From contig CADBSI010000019.1 in NCBI GenBank assembly GCA_902797275.1, positions 1 to 26,622 on the forward strand: a stretch of 26,622 nt of DNA, written 5' to 3'. Positions 1-7,108 of this stretch are shown piece after piece. Within the stretch, counting starts at the first letter, position 1. Every line of letters begins with the position of its first letter. The notes below the pieces were generated by a model. That model saw nothing but the letters and a program-made list of their open reading frames with translations, did no database searches and was not told the origin of the DNA. Position numbers and translations under genes: made by a program. This stretch comes from an uncultured Erysipelotrichaceae bacterium. GTDB lineage: Bacteria; Bacillota_I; Bacilli_A; RF39; UBA660.

Positions 1-1
1 A

Positions 2-1390
2 TCAGAAGAAAACTTAAACAAAGCTATGAGAATACTTGATAAAATAGAAAAATATGAAGCAATAGACAAAGTAAAAGAAGATGTAGTAGCCAAATACGAA
101 AATGAGAATCAAGACTTAAAAGACGATGAATTAAAAGAACTACTAACAAAGGTAAAATTAGTACTAGAAGAAATAGAATATGAAATATTTAGAAAAATAG
201 TAGTTAAAGAGCGTACTAGAGCAGACGGAAGAGCAATGGATGAAATAAGACCATTATCAACAGATATTGACCTACTTCCAAGAACACATGGATCAGCACT
301 ATTTACAAGAGGACAAACTCAAGCATTAGGTGTTGTAACACTAGGGGCACTAGGAGAACACCAAATACTAGATGGATTATCACTAGAAGCAGAAAAAAGA
401 TTCATGCTACATTATAATTTCCCAGCATTCTCAGTAGGTGAAACTGGTAGATATGGAGCTCCTGGAAGACGTGAAATAGGTCATGGGGCATTAGGTGAAA
501 GAGCTCTAGCTCAAGTTATTCCATCTGAAGAAGAATTCCCTTATACAATAAGAGTAGTATCTGAAATACTTGAAAGTAATGGTTCTTCAAGCCAAGCTTC
601 TATTTGTGCAGGTTGCATGAGTTTAATGGCAGCAGGTGTTCCAATCAAGGCTCCCGTTGCTGGAATTGCTATGGGTTTAATTACAGCAGGAGACGAGTAT
701 ACAATTTTAACTGATATTCAAGGTATGGAAGATCATTTAGGAGATATGGACTTTAAAGTTGCAGGAACAAGAAATGGAATATGTGCTCTTCAAATGGATA
801 TAAAAATTAAAGGAGTTACAAAAGAAATTCTTGAAAATGCTCTTGCTCAAGCTAAAAAGGCTCGTATGCAAATTCTTGATGTAATGGCAAAACAAATTGA
901 AAAACCAAGAGAAGAAGTATCTAAATATGCTCCAAAAACTGTTACATTCATGATTAATCCAAATAAGATTAAAGATGTAATTGGTAAAGGTGGAGAAATG
1001 ATTACCAAAATTATTCTTGAAGCAAGCAATGTTACAAGTGTAACTGATATGAATGCTGTTAAAGTTGATCTTGAAGATGATGGTAGAGTTATTATTTATC
1101 ATACAGATAAAGAAATAATTGAAAAAACTAAACAAATGATTGAAGAAATTGTAAGAGAACCAGAAGTTGGAAAAGTTTACAACGCTAAAGTTGTAAAAAT
1201 AGAAGAATTTGGTTGCTTTGTTCAAATTTGGCCTGGGTGTGAAGGATTAGTTCACATATCAGCTCTTTCTAAAGAACATGTTAAAAAAACCGAAGACGTT
1301 GTAAAACTAGGTGATGAAATAATTGTTAAATGCCTAGGTTATGATAAAAAAGGAAGATTAAACTTCTCAAGAAAAGATGCCCTAAATTAA
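2..1390 (+). CDS. pnp: Polyribonucleotide nucleotidyltransferase (PNPase), 3' part only
   Basis: PNPase degrades RNA 3' to 5' by phosphorolysis. The reading frame is open from base 2, so the gene starts outside the window; the ATG at 26 is internal. About 463 residues of an expected ~700 are present: the helical linker, the second RNase PH core (about nt 205-900), the KH domain (about nt 945-1130, GKGG loop in VIGKGG) and the S1 domain (about nt 1160-1385, ending in KGRLNFSRK). The catalytic core shows the family stretches RTRADGR, THGSALFTRGQTQ, FSVGETGR and the acidic DIQGMEDHLGDMDFK. The first RNase PH domain is missing only because of the window edge. tRNA-Thr follows 12 bp downstream and is probably on the same transcript. 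Identification is secure. Confidence 0.97.
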   Translation, partial: SEENLNKAMRILDKIEKYEAIDKVKEDVVAKYENENQDLKDDELKELLTKVKLVLEEIEYEIFRKIVVKERTRADGRAMDEIRPLSTDIDLLPRTHGSALFTRGQTQALGVVTLGALGEHQILDGLSLEAEKRFMLHYNFPAFSVGETGRYGAPGRREIGHGALGERALAQVIPSEEEFPYTIRVVSEILESNGSSSQASICAGCMSLMAAGVPIKAPVAGIAMGLITAGDEYTILTDIQGMEDHLGDMDFKVAGTRNGICALQMDIKIKGVTKEILENALAQAKKARMQILDVMAKQIEKPREEVSKYAPKTVTFMINPNKIKDVIGKGGEMITKIILEASNVTSVTDMNAVKVDLEDDGRVIIYHTDKEIIEKTKQMIEEIVREPEVGKVYNAKVVKIEEFGCFVQIWPGCEGLVHISALSKEHVKKTEDVVKLGDEIIVKCLGYDKKGRLNFSRKDALN

Positions 1391-1402
1391 TCTTTTCTTC
1401 CT

Positions 1403-1478
1403 GCTAAAATAGCTCAGCTGGTAGAGCAATCCTCTCGTAAGGGATAGGTCGCAGGTTCGAATCCTGTTTTTAGCACCA
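1403..1478 (+). tRNA. tRNA-Thr (anticodon CGU)
   Basis: This is a 76-nt cloverleaf. The acceptor arm GCTAAAA pairs with TTTTAGC, the D stem is GCTC/GAGC, and the anticodon stem ATCCT/GGGAT closes a CTCGTAA loop with anticodon CGT at 1436-1438. The T arm is GCAGG-TTCGAAT-CCTGT, and the 3' CCA is encoded. The anticodon reads ACG threonine codons. The gene lies between the pnp stop and a terminator, so it is probably processed from the pnp transcript. Confidence 0.96.
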
Positions 1479-1507
1479 CTTTATAAATAACTCATAAGAG
1501 TTTAAAT

Positions 1508-1570
1508 AAAACTAACCTTAAAGTAAAACTAAAATATAAAATAAATTACTTTAAAATGTTAGTTTTTTTT
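1508..1570 (+). terminator. Rho-independent terminator after pnp/tRNA-Thr
   Basis: Two nested inverted arms can form a long AT-rich hairpin: AAACTAAC pairs with GTTAGTTT, and an inner AAAGTAA pairs with TTACTTT. A run of eight T follows. This closes the pnp-tRNA transcript. Confidence 0.75.
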
Positions 1571-1589
1571 CAATTTAATTAAAAAAATA

Positions 1590-1598
1590 TGATACAAT
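1590..1598 (+). promoter_or_regulatory. Extended -10 promoter for the DUF1697 gene
   Basis: TGATACAAT fits the TGnTATAAT extended -10 form. A weak -35 (TTCAAT, 1569-1574) lies 18 bp upstream. A short inverted repeat (ATTGT at 1602-1606, ACAAT at 1613-1617) sits where transcription would start and could be an operator. The region 1479-1682 otherwise holds only the terminator and AT-rich leader. Confidence 0.5.
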
Positions 1599-1682
1599 AA
1601 CATTGTGTTAGAACAATATGACAATAAAATAAAAATGTAAACTTAAAAAAACAACTATAAAAAAATCAAATAAAGGAGAACT

Positions 1683-2228
1683 ATGAAATATATTGTTTTA
1701 TTAAGAGGAATAAATATAAGTGGTAAAAATAAAGTTGATATGAAAACTTTAAAAGAAGAACTATTAAAAAATAATCTAAATAATGTAATAACTTATTTAA
1801 ATAATGGCAATATAATATTAGAAACTGATTTAAATAAAGAAAAATTAACTAATTTATTTGCTAAAATTCTAGAAACTAAATTTAATATAAACATACCAAT
1901 TTTTATTTTAAATTTAAAAGAATTAGAAGAAATCTATTTAAATATTCCTACTTATTATTTAGCTAAAGATAAAAACACTTATTATAATTTAATCTTTCTA
2001 AAAAATATTACTTATGAAGAAATATTAACTGAAATTGGAGAACCTAGCAAATATGATAAAATTACTCCTTCTAAAAATGTTATTTATTGGTCTTTTGATT
2101 TAAATAATTATCAAAAAAGTAATTGGTGGATTAAAACAGCAAGTACTTATGTTAAAAATTATATTACAATTAGAACTTTTAATACAATTCAAAAATTATA
2201 TGAGTTAGCTAACAAAGAAGAAAAATAG
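1683..2228 (+). CDS. DUF1697 family protein
   Basis: This 181-residue protein matches the DUF1697 pattern. It opens with YIVLLRGINISGKNKVDMKTL and continues with the SGN-like segment TYLNNGNIILE, which in the family usually reads RTYLQSGNVVF. Biochemical function is unknown for the family, and members are predicted cytosolic alpha/beta proteins. There is no signal peptide or membrane segment. The ATG is supported by a strong ribosome binding site, AAAGGAG, 5 bp upstream. It is a single-gene unit between the pnp terminator and a long AT-rich gap. Lysine and asparagine content is high, as in the neighbouring genes, so there is no sign of recent transfer. Confidence 0.85.
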   Translation: MKYIVLLRGINISGKNKVDMKTLKEELLKNNLNNVITYLNNGNIILETDLNKEKLTNLFAKILETKFNINIPIFILNLKELEEIYLNIPTYYLAKDKNTYYNLIFLKNITYEEILTEIGEPSKYDKITPSKNVIYWSFDLNNYQKSNWWIKTASTYVKNYITIRTFNTIQKLYELANKEEK

Positions 2229-2392
2229 TTAATAATTAAAAAATAGTTATAGCTAAAGTTAAATATTTAAAATTAATTAATTATTAAATTATTAAAATAT
2301 AAAAATGTAAGAACAACAAAATATAAAAAGATAAAAAATAAAAAAGTGAAAATAAATAAGGTAAAAATCAAAAAATAAAATTGAGGTATTAA

Positions 2393-3271
2393 ATGAAATC
2401 AATAGTTTATTTTACTAAAAAAATTGAACCAGAAAGCTTGATAAAACTTTATCAAAAACTAAATGTTAACTTAGAACCTAAAATAGCAATTAAAGTTCAT
2501 ACAGGAGAAGAAGGTAATCAAAATTATATAAAACCTGATTTTTATAAAGACTTAGTTAACTATTTAGATGGAGTAGTAGTTGAATGTAATACAGCATATG
2601 GAGGAGAAAGAAACGAAACAAGTAAACATTTAAAATTACTTGAAAGACATGGTTTTAATATTTTTGAAACTGATATTCTAGATAGCACAGGAGATCTTGA
2701 ATTAGAAATTCCAAATGGCTTAGTAATTAAGAAAAATTATGTTGGTAAAAATATAGAAAAATATAATTCATGTTTAGTTTTATCACATTTTAAAGGTCAT
2801 CCTATGGGAGGCTATGGTGGTGCTTTAAAACAACTTTCCATTGGTTTTGCCTCTTCAAATGGTAAAAGTTATATTCACTCAGCTGGTAAAGTTAAAAGTC
2901 AAGATGTTTTATGGGATAATATTGCTAGTCAAGATAAATTTTTAGAAAGTATGGCTGATGCTGCTAGCTCCGTTATTAATTATTTTAAAGATAATATTGT
3001 CTATATTAGTATTATGAAAAATATTTCTGTTGATTGTGATTGTTGTAGTGTTGCTGAAGATCCTTGTATACCTGATATAGGAATACTAGCATCAACTGAT
3101 CCGGTTGCTCTTGATAAAGCTTGCCTTGATTTAATTTATAATTCTAATTTTCAAGGAAAAGATCATTTCATCGAAAGAGTAGAAACTAGAAATGGTAAAC
3201 ATATTTTAGATGCTGCTTCTAAACTTAATCTAGGTAATTTAGAATATGAATTAATAGATATAGATGATTAA
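2393..3271 (+). CDS. DUF362 domain-containing protein
   Basis: This 292-residue predicted cytosolic protein carries DUF362 family hallmarks. These are KVHTGEEGNQNYI near the start, a conserved VLSHFKGHPMGGYGGALKQLSIG segment (about residues 128-151, quoted here only as a landmark), and C-terminal ASTDPVALDKACLDLI. Just before that is a cysteine cluster, DCDCC (214-218) with C225. It resembles the cysteine-bearing loop of many DUF362 proteins and may bind metal or an Fe-S cluster. The separate ferredoxin domain fused to some family members is absent. Family function is poorly defined. The start is supported by TTGAGG upstream of the ATG at 2393. The gene is followed directly by a hairpin terminator. 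Confidence 0.85.
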   Translation: MKSIVYFTKKIEPESLIKLYQKLNVNLEPKIAIKVHTGEEGNQNYIKPDFYKDLVNYLDGVVVECNTAYGGERNETSKHLKLLERHGFNIFETDILDSTGDLELEIPNGLVIKKNYVGKNIEKYNSCLVLSHFKGHPMGGYGGALKQLSIGFASSNGKSYIHSAGKVKSQDVLWDNIASQDKFLESMADAASSVINYFKDNIVYISIMKNISVDCDCCSVAEDPCIPDIGILASTDPVALDKACLDLIYNSNFQGKDHFIERVETRNGKHILDAASKLNLGNLEYELIDIDD

Positions 3272-3273
3272 TT

Positions 3274-3304
3274 AAAATTATTAGAAATTCTAGTAATTTT
3301 TTTT
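3274..3304 (+). terminator. Rho-independent terminator after the DUF362 gene
   Basis: AAAATTATTAG (3274-3284) pairs over 11 bp, with one G-T wobble, with CTAGTAATTTT (3290-3300) around a 5-nt loop. A T-run follows. Confidence 0.75.
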
Positions 3305-3336
3305 CATATTTAGCTCATACTATAAAAGGTGATAAA

Positions 3337-3768
3337 ATGAAAGACAATGTAAATAGTTTAGATGAACTAAACAAAGGTGCATGTATGGGAATAGATGCTA
3401 TTTTATATATACTTGATAAAGTAGAAAACAAAAAACTTAAGAAATTACTAGAAACAGATTATTTTAAATATAAAGAAATAACTGAAAAAGTAAAAGAACT
3501 ATATCCAAAGTACAATGAGAAAAAAGAACCTCATAAAACAAATTCTTTAACTAAAGCCATGACTTACTATGACATAGAAATGAAAACCTTAACTGATAAA
3601 TCAGATTCTAAAATAGCTGAATTACTTTTAAAAGGTACTAACATGGGTATAATAGAAGGAGTTAAATTACTTAATAATAAAGAAATAACCAAAGATGTAA
3701 GAGATTTAATCCAAGAATTTGTTGCTATGCAAGAAAATGAAGTTGAATACCTAAAACGTTATTTATAA
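3337..3768 (+). CDS. Hypothetical helical-bundle protein
   Basis: I do not recognise this 143-residue protein as a named family. It looks almost entirely alpha-helical, with four amphipathic stretches (about residues 8-32, 34-56, 66-110 and 118-142). There is no signal peptide, membrane segment or predicted catalytic motif. The pattern 'GACMGIDAI...' in the first helix and 'GTNMGIIEGVKLL' in the third, with acidic residues at helix positions, resembles ferritin-like or DUF2383-type four-helix bundles. The complete set of ExxH metal ligands is not visible, so metal binding is only a possibility. AAAGGTG upstream of the ATG supports the start. It is a single gene bounded by terminators on both sides. 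Confidence 0.7.
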   Translation: MKDNVNSLDELNKGACMGIDAILYILDKVENKKLKKLLETDYFKYKEITEKVKELYPKYNEKKEPHKTNSLTKAMTYYDIEMKTLTDKSDSKIAELLLKGTNMGIIEGVKLLNNKEITKDVRDLIQEFVAMQENEVEYLKRYL

Positions 3769-3799
3769 AAGACTTTTTATCAAAGAAAACAAAATTTAC

Positions 3800-3844
3800 A
3801 AGAGAAAATAAATTAAAATGAAAAAAAATTTATTTCTCTTTTTT
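3800..3844 (+). terminator. Rho-independent terminator after the helical-bundle gene
   Basis: AAGAGAAAATAAATT (3800-3814) pairs with AATTTATTTCTCTT (3827-3840) with one bulge. A run of T follows. Confidence 0.7.
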
Positions 3845-3956
3845 GTATTTAAAAATTCTTTAAAACTAATATTTAATACCTAATTCAAAAGTAAAAAAAA
3901 CTTTTAATTCTTTAAAAAAATTAAATTTAAAATTTAAAGCAAAAATGTCTACAAAA

Positions 3957-3968
3957 TGTAAATTTACA
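3957..3968. promoter_or_regulatory. Palindromic operator candidate TGTAAATTTACA
   Basis: This perfect 12-bp palindrome ends 4 bp before the -35 box of the adhesin promoter. A second TGT-N2-ACA half-palindrome (TGTCTACA) lies just upstream. The position suits a regulator contacting RNA polymerase, or a repressor; which regulator cannot be told from the sequence. Confidence 0.45.
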
Positions 3969-3972
3969 AAAC

Positions 3973-4001
3973 TTGACATAACTACTATTTTCCTATATAG
4001 T
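3973..4001 (+). promoter_or_regulatory. Consensus sigma-A promoter of the adhesin gene
   Basis: TTGACA (3973-3978), a 17-bp spacer and TATAGT (3996-4001) make the best -35/-10 pair in the window. It is followed by a strong GGGAGGAA ribosome binding site just before the ATG at 4024. Expression potential is high unless repressed. Confidence 0.85.
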
Positions 4002-4023
4002 ACTCCTTGTTTGGGAGGAATAT

Positions 4024-5757
4024 ATGAAAATAATTAAAAATGTTTTATTAATAATTAGTCTTATTTTTCTAACTTTAAATGTTAAAGCTTTAGAAAAAAC
4101 TAAAAAATTAGAAATTGAATATCAAGAAGGAATTTATTATACTAGAAGAATTAATGGAGTTTATTCATCTTACTTATTTCCTAAGTATTTATTAGATAAG
4201 GAGGTAGTTTATTGTATTGAACCTGGTTATCAAATCTATAATTATAATTATCAAGAAGGCAACTTTAAAGATTTTAATCTATCAGATGATAAGAAGAAAT
4301 TATTAGAATTAATAGGTTATTACGGTTATGAATATCCAAATCATACAGATGTTAAATATTTACTTGCAACTCAAAAATTGATCTGGGAAACTTTAGGAGT
4401 TAGTAATATAGAATTCTACACAGAAAGATATGGCTATGGTAATTTAATCAATATTGATACCTATAAAAATGAAATAAAAGATTTAATAAAAAAACATGAT
4501 TTAAAACCTAATATCAATGATAAAATAAAATGTTATTTAAATAAAGAATTAATTCTTGAAGATACTAATAATATTTTATCTGAATATGAAATTATTAATA
4601 CTAAAGATGCTACTATAAAAAATAATAAATTAATAATTAAAACAAAAGATAAGGATTTAAAATATTTAATTTTAAGAAAGAAAAGATATGATAATAATAA
4701 AAATACTTTATTTATATCTCTTGATAATAAAAGTCAAAAATTAGCTAAATTAAGATATACTGATGATATAGAATTTAAAATAAATATTGAAGTATTAAGT
4801 GGTGAATTTACTTTACAAAAATTAGACTATGATACTAAATCAACTAATGTAATTAAAAATACTAGTTTAGAAAATGCTAAATACGGTATATATGATTTAA
4901 ATAATAATTTAATTAAAATAATTATAACTGATAAACTAGGTAAATGTTATTTAAATAACTTAGAACTAGGAACTTATTTATTAAAAGAATTAGAACCAAG
5001 TCTTGGTTATCAACTAGATCCAACTATCTATAAATTTATAATAGATGAAAATAATTTAAAAGTAAGTTTAGAAGTCTATGAAAAATTAATAAAAAAACAA
5101 GTAAAAGTTGAAAAAATAGAAAGCAATTCTAATATAAAAATTAATCTAGCTGGAATTAAATTTAAAATTCTAGATTTAACTAGAGATATTTATTTAGATA
5201 AAATATATGAAACTAATGCTAAAGGAGAATTTGAAACCGATTTACTTCCTCTTGGAGAATATGAATTAATTGAATTAGATCAAATAATACCTGGTTATAA
5301 AGTTAATTTAGAACCCTTAAAATTTGAAATAACCAATAAAGATTTAAATTTACAATTCTATAATGAAAAAATAAAAGGTTATTTAAAACTTTTAAAAGTT
5401 AATAAAGTAGCAAGTACACCTTTAGAAGGAGTAATATATTCTATTTATAATTTAAATGATGAATTAATTAATGAAGTAAAAACTGATAGTAATGGTATAG
5501 TTGAAATACCTCTTTGGTATGGTTCTTATTATTTACTTGAAAAAGAAACAATAGATGGTTATGTTCTTGATAATGAAAAATATTACTTTGATATAACAAA
5601 TGATTTAGAAGTAATAGAAATAGTTCTTACTAATGAAAAAATCGAAGTACCTAATACTTTATTAAATAAAAATGAAGTTATTTTAACTCTTAGTATAATT
5701 TTACTATCACTTTCTAGTTTCTTTATCTTAAATTATTTAAAGAATACTATTAAATAA
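4024..5757 (+). CDS. Thioester- and SpaA/Cna-B-domain surface adhesin
   Basis: This 577-residue protein is probably a cell-wall or membrane-attached adhesin. A signal peptide (1-22, ending VKA) is followed by a putative thioester domain. Cys64 in VVYCIEPGY and Gln117 in LLATQKLIW are placed as in TED adhesins, where Cys and Gln form an internal thioester that can react with host surface amines. A spacer of about 120 residues leads to three SpaA/Cna-B-like beta-sandwich repeats (about 259-342, 359-437 and 451-525). Each has a candidate isopeptide Lys near its start (K266, a Lys in KVEK, a Lys in LLKVNK) and a Glu near its end (YLLKELEP, YELIELD, YLLEKET). The C-terminus ends in EVPNTL, a hydrophobic helix and a basic tail. 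That resembles a sortase sorting signal, but with Leu where LPxTG-type signals have Gly. Confidence 0.85.
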   Translation: MKIIKNVLLIISLIFLTLNVKALEKTKKLEIEYQEGIYYTRRINGVYSSYLFPKYLLDKEVVYCIEPGYQIYNYNYQEGNFKDFNLSDDKKKLLELIGYYGYEYPNHTDVKYLLATQKLIWETLGVSNIEFYTERYGYGNLINIDTYKNEIKDLIKKHDLKPNINDKIKCYLNKELILEDTNNILSEYEIINTKDATIKNNKLIIKTKDKDLKYLILRKKRYDNNKNTLFISLDNKSQKLAKLRYTDDIEFKINIEVLSGEFTLQKLDYDTKSTNVIKNTSLENAKYGIYDLNNNLIKIIITDKLGKCYLNNLELGTYLLKELEPSLGYQLDPTIYKFIIDENNLKVSLEVYEKLIKKQVKVEKIESNSNIKINLAGIKFKILDLTRDIYLDKIYETNAKGEFETDLLPLGEYELIELDQIIPGYKVNLEPLKFEITNKDLNLQFYNEKIKGYLKLLKVNKVASTPLEGVIYSIYNLNDELINEVKTDSNGIVEIPLWYGSYYLLEKETIDGYVLDNEKYYFDITNDLEVIEIVLTNEKIEVPNTLLNKNEVILTLSIILLSLSSFFILNYLKNTIK

Positions 5758-5777
5758 TTAACATATTATTAACTGAT

Positions 5778-6398
5778 ATGAATGATTTTATTATTAGTTT
5801 TACAAATAGTTATGGTTATATAGGAGTATTAGTTTTAATATTTTTAGAAAATATTTTTCCTCCTATACCATCCGAATTAATTCTTTTAGCATCTGGTTTT
5901 TTAATTACTAAAACCAATTTAAATATTTTTATAATGATTATATTTGCAACTCTTGGATCTTTATTAGGCGGAATTCTTCTTTATTACTTAGCTAGTTTAT
6001 TAAATAAAAATACTTTAATTAAACTTATTAATAGCAAGGCTTTAAGATTTTTAAACTTAAAGGAAAAAGATATTGATTTATCTTTTAATTGGTTTAATAA
6101 AAAAGGTAATATAAGTGTTTTAATATGTAGATGTATTCCTATTTTAAGAAGTTTAATATCTCTTCCAGCTGGTATTTTTAAAATGTCTTTTATAAAGTTT
6201 TTACTTTATACAATCATAGGTTCTTTAGTTTGGAATAGTGTTATTATTGTAATTGGTTATGTTGTAGGAGATAATTTCTTAGTAATTAATGAAGTCTTGA
6301 AAAAATATTCTTATTTATTTGTTGCTTTGATTACAATAATAGGTGTAATAGTTATTTTTAGAAAAAGGAGAAAAAATGAAAAATCAGGTATTAACTAA
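5778..6398 (+). CDS. DedA family membrane protein (VTT domain)
   Basis: This 206-residue polytopic membrane protein has DedA/VTT hallmarks: FLENIFPPIPSELILLASGF in the re-entrant region and CRCIPILRSLISLPAGIFKM with the conserved Arg residues and Pro-Ala-Gly. It also has about four hydrophobic segments and a C-terminal basic tail. DedA proteins act as lipid scramblases or flippases, including for undecaprenyl phosphate, and support envelope homeostasis. The 3' end overlaps the start of the downstream acyltransferase gene by 23 bp, so the two are co-transcribed, which fits a shared role in membrane lipid handling. The ATG has no clear Shine-Dalgarno sequence. Because the gene starts 20 bp after the adhesin stop, it may depend on readthrough or translational coupling. 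Confidence 0.9.
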   Translation: MNDFIISFTNSYGYIGVLVLIFLENIFPPIPSELILLASGFLITKTNLNIFIMIIFATLGSLLGGILLYYLASLLNKNTLIKLINSKALRFLNLKEKDIDLSFNWFNKKGNISVLICRCIPILRSLISLPAGIFKMSFIKFLLYTIIGSLVWNSVIIVIGYVVGDNFLVINEVLKKYSYLFVALITIIGVIVIFRKRRKNEKSGIN

Positions 6399-6939
6399 AA
6401 TAAATCATGGTTTAATTAAGATGATGTTTAATCCAACTGTTAGTTTTGAAGAAGAAATTGATGATAAAAGAATAATATTAGCAGGTAATCATGCTTCTAA
6501 CTTTGATCCTTTAATTTTACAATTTGCAATTAATAGACCAATTCATTTTGTTTGTAAAGAAGAACTATTTAAATCAGTTTTACGTCCTTTGATGAAAAAA
6601 GTAGAAGCAATTCCAGCTAAAAGAGATGGCAATGATATAAATTGTTTAAAAAAATCTATTTCTTATCTAGAACAAGAAGAAGTTTTAGGAATATTTCCTG
6701 AAGGTACCTTTAATCGGAGTAATGACTTAATTTTACCTTTTAAACTAGGTACTATTGTAATAGCTAAGAAAAGTAAAAGTGATATCATTCCTTTTAGTAT
6801 CACTGGTAGTTATAAATTATATAAAAATGATATGAAAATAAGTTTTGGTAAAAGAATAAAATATAATGATTATTCTTCTAAAGAAATATTAGAAAAACTA
6901 GAAAATGACGTAAAAACTTTAATTTTAAAAAATAGATAA
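6376..6939 (+). CDS. plsC: 1-acyl-sn-glycerol-3-phosphate acyltransferase (PlsC family)
   Basis: This 187-residue enzyme has the two acyltransferase signatures. The catalytic HX4D motif is H39-ASNF-D44, and the substrate-binding motif is FPEGT at 107-111. The role is acylation of lysophosphatidic acid to phosphatidic acid at the inner face of the membrane. The protein is shorter than the usual ~200-240 residues and has no clear N-terminal membrane helix, which is common in compact Firmicutes homologues. Other glycerolipid acyltransferases share these motifs, so the exact acceptor is inferred. The start lies inside the 3' end of the DedA gene and has a good AAAGGAG ribosome binding site. Transcription probably ends at the hairpin at 7024-7058. 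Confidence 0.85.
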   Translation: MKNQVLTKINHGLIKMMFNPTVSFEEEIDDKRIILAGNHASNFDPLILQFAINRPIHFVCKEELFKSVLRPLMKKVEAIPAKRDGNDINCLKKSISYLEQEEVLGIFPEGTFNRSNDLILPFKLGTIVIAKKSKSDIIPFSITGSYKLYKNDMKISFGKRIKYNDYSSKEILEKLENDVKTLILKNR

Positions 6940-6942
6940 AAA

Positions 6943-7054
6943 AGTGTAATGATTGTGCAAAAATAACTTCAAAAGTATCAAAAATGCACAATCATTGTGC
7001 AAAATAGCTTAAAAAAATACAAAAATGCACAAAATTCTTGAAATATTGTGCATT
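6943..7054. repeat. Left 41-bp palindromic repeat array flanking the Fic gene
   Basis: There are three units in about 41-42-bp register: a degenerate copy (6943-6959, only the right half ATTGTGCA intact), a perfect 17-bp palindrome TGCACAA-TCA-TTGTGCA (6985-7001), and a long-loop version (7026-7052) with the same arms around 13 nt. The 24 bases between the second and third units are almost identical to the corresponding spacers of the right array. The last unit doubles as a terminator. Confidence 0.9.
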
Positions 7055-7058
7055 TTTT
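7024..7058 (+). terminator. Repeat-derived terminator before the Fic gene
   Basis: AATGCACAA (7024-7032) pairs with TTGTGCATT (7046-7054), followed directly by six T. It would end transcripts from the dedA-plsC side. Confidence 0.75.
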
Positions 7059-7060
7059 CT

Positions 7061-7088
7061 TTGAAATAGTTTCTTTTTATGATATTAT
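7061..7088 (+). promoter_or_regulatory. Promoter of the Fic gene
   Basis: TTGAAA (7061-7066), a 16-bp spacer and TATTAT (7083-7088) start only a few bases after the terminator hairpin. The ribosome binding site AGGAG follows. A protein bound to the left array would sit directly upstream of the -35 box. Confidence 0.6.
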
Positions 7089-7108
7089 TACTTTAGGAGA
7101 TGATTTAA

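Noticed and set aside
737..1225. Minus-strand reading frame of 162 codons inside pnp
   Set aside because: It is the antisense shadow of a highly conserved PNPase region; the protein is low-complexity Phe/Asn-rich with no ribosome binding site. The same holds for the other antisense frames inside relA-operon genes and B1.
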